Positions 33,787 through 47,234 of a stretch of DNA of 64,000 nucleotides are shown here, one piece after another. How positions within the stretch are numbered: position 1 is the first letter of the stretch; each line of letters begins with the position of its first letter. The notes under the pieces were generated by a model. It ran no database searches. It had not been told where the DNA came from and worked only from the letters and a program-made list of their open reading frames with translations. Position numbers and translations under genes: made by a program. The stretch is from assembly GCA_050084515.1 (NCBI GenBank), contig CM114275.1, forward strand, positions 9,486,001 to 9,550,000, given 5' to 3'. This DNA comes from Blasia pusilla (lineage: Eukaryota > Marchantiophyta > Marchantiopsida > Blasiales).

Positions 33787-35281
33787 AGTTTCCTGTAGTG
33801 TATGTCATACTATCCTTTGTACATGTCAATATTTGCTTTGAAATTTTGCAATACATGACATCCACACAACAGAAATAAAAGTGGGAATGATGAAGACGGA
33901 TGAATGCACGTTGCCAAGGGTTCATTACGTATTACGTTCATGCATCCTTCCAAGGGCATACATACGCAATGTCCAAACGAATTATCTATGTAGTCCACAC
34001 CTTCACTAACAACTGTGAATAGGAACCCAATTGAACAGAACTTGATATAAGGGAATAGGAACGAAGGATGTAATACACACTTATGCACCTTACAGATTTG
34101 GACACGGCCGCCTGTTGTAGTCGAAAGTGATCCGAACCAATCTGAACCCCGAACGCTTAATCCACGTACCAGATCTCTTATTCGGGTTAATCCTCTAGTG
34201 TGAAAAGATCATAATCTTCCATTAGCGATGCTAATGAACCAAACGTCAGGCCTCTTGGTCGCTCCACATGCACTCCATCCCGCATTCAAAGTCAATTACG
34301 TAGACACAGAGTTCATTAGGGATAATTGACTACGGCGGGGAACAGAGTCTAAACGGACTTCTTCCATATGGAATCCATTATTGAAACGGACATTTTTAAG
34401 TCCGTCCATCGCCTACACACAGCGACATCCCAACATTCTGTGCACGGATCATCCAAACGGTCTGGATATCCGACATTTCATTGACGACCACTTCCGATTT
34501 CTCACTCCAAAGCTCGCATTCGCCGATCCATCTACGGATAGGGCCTAGCCTAGGCTTCACTTTATTGCAAAGCCGCGGCAAACTATGGGCTTCGGTGATC
34601 CGATGGTCGTACAAGAGATGAGAGAGAGATGGAAACAAAGAATGGTAAGAAAAAAATTTGTGCGACTAGTTAAAGTAAAGACTTCCTATGCATATTTATG
34701 GTAGATGTATTGGGTAAGATAGACCATAACTGTTCTAGGGACATATAGTAAGATATATCTCTAGAGGCTTGGAATATGAAAAAAAAATTACTACTTTACT
34801 GTCAAAGAAACATTTTTCAGGGGGAATTTCCAACTACATGAACCTTATCTCGATTTATCCCCAACTAAGCATCTCTGATAGCATAAATCTAAGTCGTCAT
34901 ATACCCTAGAAAAATAAAGGATTACTTAATAATCCCTGTCAATTTCCAAAAATATAAATCTCACCTGAAAGATCTATATGTTGGAAATTTGACCGAACAA
35001 CACTTCCATTGGGATTCTTTTATGACATAAATACGACCTTAACTTTTTCCTCATTTGATATCTGCGGCTGAATATTTCCGGTATCATAGATCTAATATGA
35101 CAACATTTCTGATTAGATATTTTTGGTGAACTCAAATACCCAATAATCCTAGGAGTGAAACTTTTGCGTAGCTTTCAAAGCTCTCGAGTTTATGTAATTG
35201 AAAATAAAACTATGATAATTGAATCATATAAGGTTGTATTTTAAATTACATTTTAATTTAAAAAATAGAGTTGTTACAATA
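33787..35281. other. Spacer, no gene recognised
   Basis: Open frames 33810-34088 and 34396-34638 (both -) show no domain. 34640-35280 is AT-rich. I find nothing to annotate. Confidence 0.3.
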
Positions 35282-35473
35282 TCTATATTATTATTGTAAT
35301 TTTCCCCTTCGATTTTCAAACTCCTCACGAGCTAAGATGTAACAATTTTAGCCACTCTTCACATGTTTCCTTGGTAATTCAGAATCAAATTAGGGGTAGA
35401 ATTGGGATCAATTAGAGAACTATTGAGAGGTAATTCAAATTAACCTCCCATGCATCGAACACACATCTACTAG
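35282..35473 (+). mobile_element. Short non-autonomous Helitron
   Basis: It starts TCTATATTATTATTG after A and ends CTAG before T, with a weak CATGCATCG stem before the 3' end. It is 192 bp with no coding. A second Helitron-like 5' sequence (TATATATTATTATTATTAAAGAG) begins exactly after it but has no clear 3' end; its internal hairpin CCGCGTGATGTGCG is near 35648. Confidence 0.6.
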
Positions 35474-37004
35474 TATATATTATTATTATTAAAGAGCCTT
35501 TTCCTTTTGACACTTGGCATTTTCATCTAAAAATGCTAAGTGTCTTCTAAACCAACATCCTCGTTTGAAATTGATCTAAAATAATTTTTGAAAATTTTAA
35601 GAATTAATTATGAAAAGTAATTAAAACTCTAGGCCGACTTACATTAGTTTACCCGCGTGATGTGCGAGTGAAAAAATCGTACCTTTAGCACTCCTCCCAA
35701 TAGCACTTGGTTAAATAGACTTTTGGGTTAAGTAATCTTATACACGGAAGGCTTTAAAAAACTTACAAGAGGAGGGGTTGGGGGCAACCCCTCCTCTTTA
35801 ATCATATCATATATCTTTAATCATATCATATAGATTGGAAGAAAAGAGTTTATGTAAACAACCAATCCCCTAAGCATTCCATACGCCCCTAAGCAAGAGG
35901 TGAGTACACATGAGAAAGGGTAGGGTAGGCGAAGAAGGGTAGCGTTGGAAGATAGAGAGTTCGGTGATATATTCTAAGAAGAATTAACAGGAATAGACGC
36001 TGCCTATAGGTAAAATTGATCTTCTAATGATGGCAGGTTGCGGTTCAAACTAGGTTTCCTTTGCTCCGTCTTGCTAGGTGGTTGCCAAAGCATGTGATTA
36101 AATTTTTCTCATACACAGAAGATTTCAGTGTCATCTGCAGCCTAAGGTTGATTCACACATGTTCAACGGTTCAGGTCCAGAGTATTTTGAGAAGATTTGA
36201 GTGTGTCATCTACTGCCTTTTAAGGTTGATTCACGCATGTTCCACCGTTTTGGTCTGGAGTATTTTACCCAGCATTCCGCAATTGCGCTCTCTTTCAGCT
36301 CCCAGCCTACCTTTGATAGGTTTCCCCAGGGTCTGCGCAAAAGGCTTGACCTGGTTCTGATGAGGTTCGAGCTGCAACTCTTCCCTTCCCGTGAATGTTT
36401 CATGTCTCGGTTGCAGTAATGGACACATATTCACTAATGAGGACATGCACACGACGCAAGATTTACAATCCTTCCTCTGCAATTTTTCACCGTAAGCACA
36501 ATGACTGCACCTCCCTCATGGGAGGCATGAGATTTAGGACCGAATGGACTTTTTCAATAGCATAATTTTGATGTTCTACATAGGACTTCACCTCTCGGAA
36601 TGTGCAAAATGAGATGCACTCGTCACGCCTGCATTCCATCCGTCAAATCAAAAACTCATGGCGAGCTTGAAACTTCTACTGTACTGGCTCGTCTCTATAA
36701 GCTCATGTGTGCCAAGGGCTACAATGCTCCGGTAGGGATTCAGTGTCTACTCGCCACCCCCTACATCCAGAGTTGTAACTTCTTCCGTGTTTCCTCAATG
36801 TCAGGAGGTTTTCATCAAAATGGTCGACCCAGAGAGGAGTGTCTTTCAGCCATGACTGTGAGACCTTGACTTCGTAGTACCAGAACCTCAATCAGATAGT
36901 GCAGCCACTTCACAGCTAGACCAACCTCGATCAGGAGCACAAATAATGTTCATGCAATGGTAACGAGTACACTCTGTTGGGCTCAGAAATGCTCTACGCT
37001 ACGG
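35474..37004. other. NUP50 downstream region with small direct repeats
   Basis: A segment AAGGTTGATTCACACATGTTC...CAGAGTATTTT at about 36142-36190 is repeated at 36221-36266. No domain is recognised in the open frames here (36061-36360, 36600-36869). The NUP50 3' UTR should occupy roughly 36700-37004. Confidence 0.4.
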
Positions 37005-38471
37005 TCATACGTCTATTTCACTTGTTTCTACTGCTTTAGATGGTCTTTCCGTAGCTTTGGGTGAGCTTTCTGGAGTTCTCGGCTCAGTATTTGCATTCCC
37101 TTTGTGGGCTTGCACTGTGGCAGAGAACTCTGATGCAACGGAACCATCCTTTACTTTAACAGCATAAGTTGTAAGGCCAGTCTTGCCTTCTGCCGCACTG
37201 TTTGCACAGACGAAGGATATGCCCCTGTTGTCCATTTTGGATAGTTTCATATCCGGAAAAAGACTCGCATTCAGCAATAGTCGATAGTTTCCCTTTGATC
37301 GCATGACGAGTCGCGGCCTTTTGTCCTTTTCCTCGCTTACATTTACTCTCAGCTCTCCCTTGCCGCGCTCTTTCCATCCGCCATCACTAAACTCAAAGAG
37401 TGAGGCATCCGCAGTGAAAACAGCTTTCTCTTTCTCCTCACCGGTTTCCACATGGACCTCCTGCAGAGAGACAACTGCGGGGCTTGGCTGACCAGATGTT
37501 GGTGCAGCAGCTGGGGGGGGTGCCAACGAGCCAAAAACCTGGGTTGATCCACTACCATTACTTTTCCCGAAAACATTTAAGAGGGAAGGGAAAGCCCCTG
37601 CCGAACTTCGTTGTGATCCGAAAGGTGAAGTACCCGCTCCAAATGATAGAGACGACCCAAAGGGTTGCGAGCTAGGAGGGAAGGCCTGACCGAATGCAAA
37701 ACCGGAGGACTGCGACGATGCTGACGACGAACTGCTGAAGATAAAAGGCGTGCTTGAGAAGCCAGTGCCAAAGGAACCGGCAAACGCGTTCTTGGCAGAG
37801 GAAAGCTGCTGAAACGTTTCCGAGCTGGTGCCACTTGGACCAACCGACTCCGTTTCTCTAGCCTTTTCCTGTTCCTCAGTATTTGGGTTGTTCGTCACAT
37901 CCTTATCAACACTAGTGACAGGATCCACAACTACAACCTGTGTTGGTAAACCTGCGTTCTCTCCGACAATCCCAACACAACCTACAACATTCCTATCTGA
38001 TGGGTCCGTATCAAGGTCTTTGACCTCAGACGTGACGGGCTCTTTCCCCGACTCTGGAGATATCGCAACTTCAAGAACAGCTTCCTCAACGACGACCTTC
38101 TCTCCCACGTCCACGGCGGACTGCTTTGAATCGCCACCATCCAGAACGCCTGCAACAGCTGACTTTTGGATCAAATTAGAGTTCCAGCCAACCGTTAATA
38201 GAGAGGGAATCGTGGTCTCCTGAGAAGTTGGAACTGTGGGAGGTATCAATCGAATATCAGCAAAAGGATTCGGAGCAGATGAAGCTACAGGCGTACGGCG
38301 AACTTTAACAATTCTTCTTTCCGCAAGGACTTCATTACTAGCCCTTGGAAAAGTTCCACCGCCTGCGGTACCATCGTCTTCCTCCGCCTCAGGGTCATCA
38401 TCTTTGCTAATCTGCCGTGAAGCCACCCGCTTCTTACTGGGCGGCTCCTCCCTTTCCCTATTCGACGCCAT
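37005..38471 (-). CDS. NUP50: NUP50-type nucleoporin with RanBP1 domain
   Basis: NUP50/Nup2-type proteins sit on the nuclear basket, bind importin-alpha and Ran-GTP, and speed import-complex disassembly. The coding region is one uninterrupted exon of 488 aa. Residues 12-75 hold the family N-terminal motif (SKKRVASRQISKDD, FPRASNEVLAERRIVKVRR, NPFADIRLIPP), the expected importin-alpha and chromatin contact area. Residues about 80-225 are acidic and low complexity. Residues about 228-335 carry scattered FG-type repeats in Ser-rich sequence (FGTGF, FAFGQAF, PFGSS, SPFG, VFGKS, VFGSL). Residues about 345-455 form a RanBP1 domain (EEKEKAVFTADASLFEFSDGGWKERGKGELRVN, RLVMRSKGNYRLLLNASLFP). It ends in a Pro/Ser/Lys tail. 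The ATG lies 70 bases after a likely 5' UTR splice acceptor. Size and layout fit plant NUP50 homologues. Confidence 0.9.
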   Translation of the reverse strand: MASNREREEPPSKKRVASRQISKDDDPEAEEDDGTAGGGTFPRASNEVLAERRIVKVRRTPVASSAPNPFADIRLIPPTVPTSQETTIPSLLTVGWNSNLIQKSAVAGVLDGGDSKQSAVDVGEKVVVEEAVLEVAISPESGKEPVTSEVKDLDTDPSDRNVVGCVGIVGENAGLPTQVVVVDPVTSVDKDVTNNPNTEEQEKARETESVGPSGTSSETFQQLSSAKNAFAGSFGTGFSSTPFIFSSSSSASSQSSGFAFGQAFPPSSQPFGSSLSFGAGTSPFGSQRSSAGAFPSLLNVFGKSNGSGSTQVFGSLAPPPAAAPTSGQPSPAVVSLQEVHVETGEEKEKAVFTADASLFEFSDGGWKERGKGELRVNVSEEKDKRPRLVMRSKGNYRLLLNASLFPDMKLSKMDNRGISFVCANSAAEGKTGLTTYAVKVKDGSVASEFSATVQAHKGNANTEPRTPESSPKATERPSKAVETSEIDV

Positions 38472-38541
38472 CGAACCGTGAACCAGGTCGCTATCAAAAC
38501 TCCAATTGATTCAACCTCGCGTACAGTTCATGACCAGCCCC

Positions 38542-39571
38542 CTGCAAGAAATAATTCAACAAATATGAACGCACATGCAACGAACCCAGAGCTTCAAATT
38601 CATGGAACTTGTTGCAGACAACTCCAAAAAAAGTGAACGATCCATTCGAAGGATCAATTTGAAATTTTGAACATAACAACGAGCACATCTTATCAGCTCC
38701 AAACCAAAAACTACATGAGGTAGTTAAACAGCAGATCTGATTTAACGATATTGACGGACCCTCACTGAGACAGGTATTGGACCCTTCTTGGTCAGTTCTC
38801 AATCCAGCGGCCAACCACTCCATGGACAGCAATCCAGACTGCGTTGATCTTGGAGCCATCATGCTCCGATTTCAATGACCCAAAGATGAACTAGACGGTC
38901 AAGTCGCAACCTCTACTATACCATAAATTCATTGCCTAGCAGAAATCTCCTGGTGTCGAAGGGGTACGTGTAAGTGATGGGAAATGCGTCTGGGAAATGG
39001 CGTCATGAGAGACATGATTCTCAATCCTACCTCACTTTGCCAAGAATGACCCTGGCCAGCCTTGCATCAACAGCCATCTCGGAAGCGCAACGGACTGACT
39101 CCGCTCAGGTAAGGCTCGCGAGACTGGCAACCTAATGCCAAATGAGAATGGAGACGAATCCCGCCACAACGCCAAAATCTTGACTTAGGACAAAAGGACA
39201 AGAAAATAGCTGCTGGATCGTAAGGCTAGAATCGTAAAAGGCTGGACCAAGGCTGAGGAAATGCAAGCGAGTAAATAACGCCAGGTCAATTTCAGCAACT
39301 GGCCTATGGCTGTGAGACCAACTTACTTCAGAAAGAATTAAACACAGCCAGCCCAACCAAAAAAACTAGAAGATGCGACTCCACTACAGACACGCAGGCG
39401 ATCAAAGACCTATCCCAAGAAGTATGCAACAAGTACAAGGCTACGGCCACCGAACGGGCTTCCCTACACATTCACTTGACGAGCACGCACACAGGATTTG
39501 AGAGAGAAGAAGACGAAAAGAAGAAGAAGAAGAAGAACCAACCGGGCAAAGGCGACATCCCCGTGACATAC
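38542..39571 (-). other. Probable 5' UTR intron of NUP50
   Basis: Read leftward, a donor CCATG|GTATGT lies at 39571 and an acceptor TTCTTGCAG|GGGG ends at 38542, 71 bases upstream of the start codon. The interval has stops in all frames and no domain. A (TTC)n tract (about 39510-39536, read leftward) sits near the donor. This is inferred from splice signals only. Confidence 0.45.
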
Positions 39572-40080
39572 CATGGAGTTGCAGGGCACAACTGAACAGC
39601 GGCGTCTCACTCCCTCCCAGGCAGCAGTCGAATAAAATCAGCCACCAAGGGGCGTTGCGATGGCTGGAACCGAAGAGGAAAAACGATCCCCCTCGCGCGC
39701 CTTCCTATTGCGCTGCGGGCAGAAGAGAGGCGCGGGGCGAAGGCAGCGACCCAGCCAACAAGCGAGCGATGGAGCGAGGGAACGGTGTGGCACGGAGGCT
39801 GGGGGCCGAGGGCCGAGGGCCGAGGCGACGGAGCAGGAGGACAAGAGGCGGAAGACGAGGGGGGCGCGGGATGGGAGTTCGGGTCCGAGCAACACCTGCG
39901 TGTTGCACAGACAGCGACGAACCGCAGCAACGCCGACCCTATGTACCGACTGCAGGTGACTTACGAGATATATCTATATATGCATCCTCCGTGACTGCGG
40001 TCGTCTGCGTAGTGGACTCGACGCGCGTAGCGGAATGCAGGGATCGTCCGTGGTCGTATTCCCTTACCAGGTGAGCCTCT
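39572..40080 (-). promoter_or_regulatory. GC-rich promoter region of NUP50
   Basis: 39640-39930 is much more GC-rich than anything nearby, with repeated GGGCCGAGGGCCGAG words. Overlapping open frames exist on both strands here, as expected of GC-rich DNA with few stops. None shows a domain. Its position just upstream of the inferred NUP50 first exon suggests a CpG-rich promoter. Confidence 0.45.
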
Positions 40081-40912
40081 TCCTATAGACTGTAGTAGGG
40101 ATTTACTGCGAGCGCTGTGGCCTGGCGAACCGCGTGGTTCTATTCCGTTACCAGGCAGTTGCTTCTTGGTTATGCGTCCCCCGTCGCCGGGTTGTTCCAC
40201 GGTTAATTACTAGTAGTGAGCAGTACTTGAGATTATAGTCTACAAAACATATATTGCAACTTTTGAATTTTATTCTTAAAGGATTATAATGAAATGTCAT
40301 TTTATGTGATCATCTTTAGGGCCTTTCCAAGTTCTTCTTTTTTCCTCGCCATTTAGATTATCCTCGTGTTCTATATGTGTATAGGACACGTATGAATTAA
40401 GTATTGTCTTCTCTTCCATCGAGTTCACCCGTATGTGGTAGAGGTTGCATATTGGTTTGGATTCTTATAATTTTAGATTTCCCTCAAAATTTCAACCCTT
40501 CCCTTCCTCAACTCCATTCTCACTCCCTCGTTCACTACCCTTAATCCAAAAGGAAATTGAAAAAGAAACTCTAAACCTCATTTGTTAAGCATAAAGGCTC
40601 TCCAAAAATCAAAAATCCATCTCTAATTACCATTACTAGTTAGTGCCCATGACGGACAGTGCATATATGAGCTCTGTGCATGTACGCAACCTCTTGTATA
40701 TGCACCCCGTGCATATATGCCCCCTCTTGAAATGCCCGTAGGGTTTGTAGGGTTTCTCATGACACGTCTCGTGTTTTGCGAATGTCGCCATGCTAGAACC
40801 ACTCCGCAAATTGTAGTATACATACATAACTACTTTGATGGCATGTGATGTCATGCTCTTAGATGGATGACATGAGAAAGGTAAGGATAAAGAAATAAAT
40901 TTGATGAGATAA
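40081..40912. other. Spacer, no gene recognised
   Basis: AT-rich from about 40200 onward. No domain or RNA gene seen. Confidence 0.3.
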
Positions 40913-41099
40913 TCTATATAATTAATAGAGGATGGGGTTTGAGGACCCCTTCCTCCCGTGATGACACGTATATATTTTTGCCTCCTCCGGTGATGACACG
41001 TGTCTAAATTAACATGAAAGAAATAGCTGAACCTAAATTAAAGGAGATGCCTTTCTCACGGGTGATTTTCACTTGTGCAAAGCACGGGCATTATACTAG
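40913..41099 (+). mobile_element. Short non-autonomous Helitron
   Basis: 5' TCTATATAATTAATAGAGGATGGGG after A; 3' hairpin CTTGTGC AAA GCACGGG followed by CATTATACTAG before T. It is 187 bp and non-coding. This is the cleanest match in the window to plant Helitron termini. Confidence 0.8.
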
Positions 41100-44000
41100 T
41101 CTGCTCTTATGGAGAGGATATGAAATTGCAACAAAGGTAAGGGAAACTAAAATTTCCAAGAGCGCATTCCTGACTACTAATTTCGTCTATTCAACACATA
41201 TTTATAGTACGAAAACTCTAGAGAAATTTCTTTTCAAATGCTTCACGATAATATTTGATGATTAAATGTCAAATGAGATAATTTTGCAGATATACCTAAC
41301 AAAACCTTCATGTGAAACATTTGCATAGTTTTGTTTTTGTTTTCCAAAAAAAATGTGATCTATAAACTTTCTCAATGGGTAATTTTGATGATCTCATCAA
41401 ATAGAACTTCGTCATATTTAGAAGAAATACATAACATGAATAAAAGAAAATAGGGGAACCTATAGGAAGTATAAGGAGGGGCAACTTAGACAAATATAGA
41501 ATATCGAGTCCGTGCTTCGCCACGGGCAAAGAAAAAAACCTCACCAACCACATAAACATTACCATCAACAACTACAAAATATGACCTCCAATAAAAGGAC
41601 ATCTTGCTCTAGGATCTCTCATAACCATAGCCTCTCATACAACCCCAATTGATTAGGCGCACTATAGAATGATCTAGACCCATTCTCTAAAATACAAGAG
41701 TGCATTAGCTAAACACAACCCATTAATTAATTATAAAATATGGCCAATCGCATAGGTAAAATGTCAAACATCTCCCTCATAACTCTGTACATCTTAATAG
41801 CTAATAGAACAAAGTTGTGTCTTTCATGAAAATGACTATAAAGCCAATTCTTCTTTCTTGTTACAATCGCCATCGATGTAGCAATATTCTTTATAAAATC
41901 ATATATGCCCGGACTAACTATAGTGTAGGATTTGTAAATACAATGTCAACCTCCACCACCTCGGACTCCCATATTATCTACATAAGTTAGCACAAATAAG
42001 GGAATCTTGCATAAAGTGGGGTCGCTTTCTCTACACAAAAAAGCATCTATTACGAAAAATCTGAATTTTGATATCCTACACTCCATTGTGAGTAGTCATC
42101 CTCTCACCCACAATTAGATAGCATGCCAAGTGCACTCTACGAGAATCCATGCTTTAACGCCACTCGTAGTATGTTAAACCAGCCAAAAATCCGCTTCATT
42201 ATGATGAAGGTAAATGATGTAATGTAGAATGCTGAATGAGGGTACAAACGCCCACCCATACGCTAGTCCCCTTTCCACAACATAATAAATACCAACCCGA
42301 ACTTCATGGGACCAATCCCTTGGGATATAGTGTCTTTGAAAAACCCTTAAAGTGGTCATCCCTAAAAGAAGATCGTATATAATCAATGTGCATCCCTTTG
42401 GCTCTTTGAGAGGGGAGGAAGGAATTAGTTCTTGAGAACATGTGGAGGACAGGTGGATAGGCTAGATGGAAAGGAAAGAAACCAATAAGCACTTGAAGGG
42501 GCCGAAACTAAAGAGGAAATCGAAAGTCGGGATGAAAGGCCTAGCCTAATCTAGAAACGAACATCTACATGTTATGAGGGAAGAGAAATCCTTGTCTACT
42601 TGAGACACTTAATTTTGGTAGGTGAGGTCTATTTCGGACAAATAGTCTCAAATAAAGGAGGAGTACAAGTGCTCATAGAGTTTAGGATCCCACCCCCTGA
42701 GAAATTTGAAGGATTTGCTAACTTCATCGAGAAAATACCCTCACTAAAAGGATCCAGGTCACTAAAATGGACCACTACAAGGATCCAGGGCCTAAAAGAT
42801 CTCCAAACCCTTGTAGGATCCCCCTATCAAGTAATCTAAGGAGAGCAAGGATCCACATTGTTCGAATGAGATAACTAAGGCATCTAAAAAAACAAAATGT
42901 TGAAAGCAATTTGAAGATTTCCAATCCTCGTGAGGTCATCTATGTGAAGCATATATTGTGCAAGTTCCACCGCAATAAATTTTGATGCATATTATCACTC
43001 GTAAGAAGTTAAACCCTCGATCAAGTGTCACAAATCTATTAAGTAAGTTTAATTAAATTCAAATGATTAAATTTGGATCATGCCTTGAATTTCATCACCT
43101 TCACCATGAGGCCAACACGTGCCAACTAAACGATAAAGTGCTAAAATATAATGACAACTAAATCTCCCATATCAACAATACGAGTATTGTTTGCCAACAA
43201 AGAAAAGTACAACTATGACAACCTTCCCACTAGCGAGTCAATTCAAAGAGGGCACTTTCAAGAGGATTTCTTCGACAAAAATTTATTACAAACTTAAAAA
43301 ATAAGACCTCCTCCTCGAATCAACTATGGTGGAAATAGATGATAGAAGGGACCCATAAAAATCCTCCACCAATAGATTGACGATCGCAATGAGTCTTCTC
43401 GCATTCCTTGCCTTCAAGAAGATACTCACATGGAACATTTAGTTGAATGCATTTTCTACATCTAGTTATGAAATCAACCATTCTTCGTCTATATTGAGAG
43501 TAGCCCTCAAAATAAGTGTGATAATAACATAACTTGTTGTTATGTGTAAAGCCATTGTACATGTATTACGATCTTCAAATTTACCATGAGCAAGCTAATG
43601 TAAATAAAATAGTATAAACCTATGTTGGAATAAAAGTGGAAGGAATATGTCAAAACTACGCAATGGTTGGGATTCCTATTTCCAATCAAAGGGAAAAGAA
43701 AATAAAGAATCTTTCAGAAACCTAATCTCACCAATTAGCTCCTAGAGACTTACTCCCTAGAAAGGTCATAAGGGTCATAAATTATACCAAAAGAAGATCC
43801 ACACATCCAAATGCGATCTCCTAATACTATTATCGTTACATTGTACTACCCATGATTCATAAAAAAATAGCCATATACCACACGGTATTAAAACATTTGT
43901 AGAATCCTTGTATCAAAAGAGGGAAGAAGTGTAAGAAGATGGTTGATCATCCACATAATCTCAATAGGAAATATTATAAGTACACCACAAATAAGAGGAA

Positions 44001-45150
44001 CGGATAGTGAAAGCATATTGAGAAGCAACAATCATCATAAAGTTATCAATGTGAGGCAATTTATTTGAAATTACCTTGGTAATATAGATCGAAACAAAAC
44101 CATCTCCCCTAAGAAAAACTTGCATCGTGAAAAAATCTTCATTACGTGTTATGAATTCGTCAATTAAACCAAAGTCAAAGGATAACAAGATAGAGACCAA
44201 ACCTTTGAGTCCTTTGTAGTCTTTCAAAATACTACCCCTTCGTATCAAATTCGGCTTATCTTCATTATGGATATTTGAACCATTGGAGAAATAATGTAGG
44301 TCATATTTTTGCTTAAAGGGACTTATGGTAGAAACAATCTTATCATTTTTTTCCTCTCCATATTGAAAATTAGTTATCTAAACGTTTCTTTATGAAGCCC
44401 TCATCATTCAACAATTTTGCTATAAGACTTATCTCTTTCCCTCCTTTATTGAAATTATTATTCTCTTCCTTTGAGGAAAATTTCATGCTTCTTTATTTTC
44501 TACTTTCCTATTTATTTTTTCCCATATCTCTCCTCCTATCTCCTATTGAAAAATAATAAGAGGCTCCCTAAGTATGACTTGTGTAGATTTGACAAGTATG
44601 GTAGAATATATCTAATTATACCTAATAATAGATTATCACATTACTTGTATTGGTGAAGAGAATATTTGCATGACCTATTTGGTAAGAATGGACGTCCACA
44701 TTTGCAAGTTGATAATGATGTGATATGGAGAATAGGAAAATTTGTTTGTATCTTTCCAATTTGATAAGATTTGTCAATGATGATGACCATGTATGTTGTG
44801 TATCAATATATGTGCGCACCAAAAATAAGCAGATATCATACAAATAATTGGTTGGAAGAATGAAAATAGAAGTCGATATATCAATAGTAAGAAACAAAAG
44901 TAAATAAATGTAAACTGACAAGAAAAAGGATTTGTTGGTTATAGTGTTGGCAAATTGAAACAAACCAATAGATACCCGTGCGATGGACGGGCTCATAACA
45001 AATATTTTGAATTATCTATCATTTCCCTTAATTTGAACCTAAAGTTAATCCCGAACAAAATTGACCCCAAATTACATGAGGATTTGTGGACTTGTGGAAA
45101 TACTTCATAGGCTAAAAATTCAAGAAGTCTAAAGGAGAGGCATTCAAAAA
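41100..45150. other. AT-rich spacer, no gene recognised
   Basis: Small minus-strand open frames (42174-42386, 43320-43562, 43961-44248, 44622-44996) show no family motif and no consistent splicing. Two short hairpins, CCGTGCTTCGCCACGG near 41510 and CCCGTGCGATGGACGGG near 44977, resemble Helitron 3' stems but lack CTRR ends. They are probably relics. Confidence 0.35.
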
Positions 45151-45360
45151 TCAAGAGCCTTGATAATGGGAGTCAGCCCTCATGGTAACACCAGTCCTTT
45201 TCGGCTTATAGTTATTTGACATGTGTCGTATTTTCCTATAAGCTAAAGCATGTAAGCTCCTTCCAAAATTTTTGAAACGCCCAAGCTTTTGTCCTCTTGA
45301 TTGTTCGACAACCTACAATGAGCTCATCTTTCACTTGTGCTGAGCACGGGCACCAGCTAG
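45151..45360 (+). mobile_element. Helitron 3' end (5' end uncertain)
   Basis: The hairpin CTTGTGCTGAGCACGGG followed by CACCAGCTAG and a T at 45361 is a typical Helitron 3' terminus. The 5' end is a guess at TCAAGAGCCTTGATAATGGGAG (45151). Non-coding. Confidence 0.5.
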
Positions 45361-47234
45361 TACTATAGATTACTATAATGTGAATTGTGAAGTAATGAAC
45401 TAGTTAGTTATGGTATGAAATTAACAAAGATAATGTTGTATAAGTCTATAAACAAAAATTACTAATGGCGATATGGTTTCCATCTTCTTAAATAAATTAT
45501 GATTATTGACAGGCTGAAATAGATAGGATAAGGATGAGGAAATGTTTTTTAAATTTGGTTTTAAAAGGGGGAAAATTTTAACAAATTAGAATAAGATTTG
45601 TTATGTTGATGTAGATATCATTTATAAAGGTTAACATGTAGAATCAATTATAAGAATAATAAGGATGGTGCTCAATTAATTTGATATGTTTTGATGTTTG
45701 GAAAGTGATGGGTTATGAATTCCAATCTAAAAAATGATTGAGAGTATTTAGTGTGAAAATCTGAATAAATGAATTTTTATTATGTAAATAAGTTTGAAAC
45801 GGTTTATACTTACTTCAAAGGAAATTGGTAAAGATTGAGATAATAACCAACCAACATTACAAGTTATAATGGAAGAAACTTTATATGCAAGTATGTATTA
45901 ATGTAGAAATGAAATTTTAGTACTACAATAGATTGAGCTATAAAAGGATAAGTGGTTACTTATTATGATATTTAAATATTTTTTTAATGAATTTGTGTTA
46001 ATATGACTTCAAATAGATGATATAGAAAGAAGAAATTCATGAGTTCATTAGAGATAAAAAAAAATATTTATAAATCAAAAAAAAGTGGATGAGAAGTAAT
46101 ATGCAATACTTTGGTTGGAATATGGAAAGGTGAAATGGAAATAATAAGAGTAAGATGCAAAAAACGGATAACGTTGAATAAGACAATATTTTTAAAGGGA
46201 TATAAAACTCCATAAACATTGTAGATGATTTTGCATGTGCGATTGGATGCTTCCAACAAAAAGCTTAGTGGAAATTTGCATGAAAAAGAAACTATGCAAA
46301 ATAGAAGATTGGGAATATAATGAAGAAGAAACAAGGTGGAATAAACATAAATGTCATGAACAACTTTCATTAAATATATGGTGGAAGAGCACCTTTAGAA
46401 AATGGATGAACAAAGTTATGAACTCCAATATTTTGAGCACTAAATTATGAAATTTTAAAGAGTGTTATAATCAAGCAAGAGGTATTTAAAAAATGTATAT
46501 ACATAAGAGGATTGTAGGTGGGAATACGAATCCCAATGGATAATGAGAATGACAAGTAAAATATTCATCACAGGATGCAAAGTAATTGGAGTATTTACCT
46601 CCAATGTATTAATATTATGTATCAACTAAGTAAGATGATCAAATTTTCATAAATGTGAGATTTAAGAGACAATAGGGCTAATGGAAGAGAAATTATGTTT
46701 GACGAAGGCATAGAGCGTTGGATTTTCCATAGATTGATGTTTGTCTCTGTTGCAAATAGGAATTAACATAAGTAATATTTTATGATTTACAAAGAGTGTG
46801 GACTTGTAGTCGTAAATTGTTTGCCTCAATTGATAAAATAATATGATTTAGTGCAACACTTAATATTAGTTTCAATCTTATGTCATACAGGTTCTAGTTT
46901 GAGTGGTTTAGATATTTCAGTGGAGATATTAAGAGGATCCAATCGTTTGGACTAAATCATACTTTAGAAGGTAAATTTGAAAACTTATGTTTGTAACTGT
47001 TTGGATGTTCATGCGAGGTCCCAATAAAGATAAGATTAGAGGGTGATGTGGAAATCCGTTTGCGTGAGGATAAGTAGGTTTATAATACATGTAACTATGT
47101 GTTTTGGGAGATAGAGTTGGAAATTTTTTTATGAGAAAATTATGTTTGCAATATAGTATGTCGAAAATTCTTGGATTTAGTCTAAATTCCTTCTAAAAAT
47201 ATGGATATCCTATTGAATCTCGATGAATGGCAAA
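45361..47234. other. AT-rich spacer, no gene recognised
   Basis: Long A/T-rich sequence with no domain, RNA gene or clear repeat structure. Confidence 0.3.

Noticed and set aside
37828-38481. Antisense frames opposite NUP50
   Set aside because: They are shadows of a clear coding exon, with Ser/Thr/Pro-rich nonsense composition.
39655-40074. A 139-codon + strand frame, with overlapping frames on both strands at 39607-39994
   Set aside because: It lies in a short GC-rich island upstream of NUP50, and all frames are open because AT-rich stops are rare there. The peptides are Arg/Gly/Pro-rich with no domain.
41495-41530. CCGTGCTTCGCCACGG stem resembling a Helitron 3' hairpin
   Set aside because: No CTRR terminus lies within 15 bases on either strand, so it is not called as an element.
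43320-44248. Minus-strand frames of 80-95 codons
   Set aside because: I considered decayed transposase or helicase remnants, but no motif supports either.
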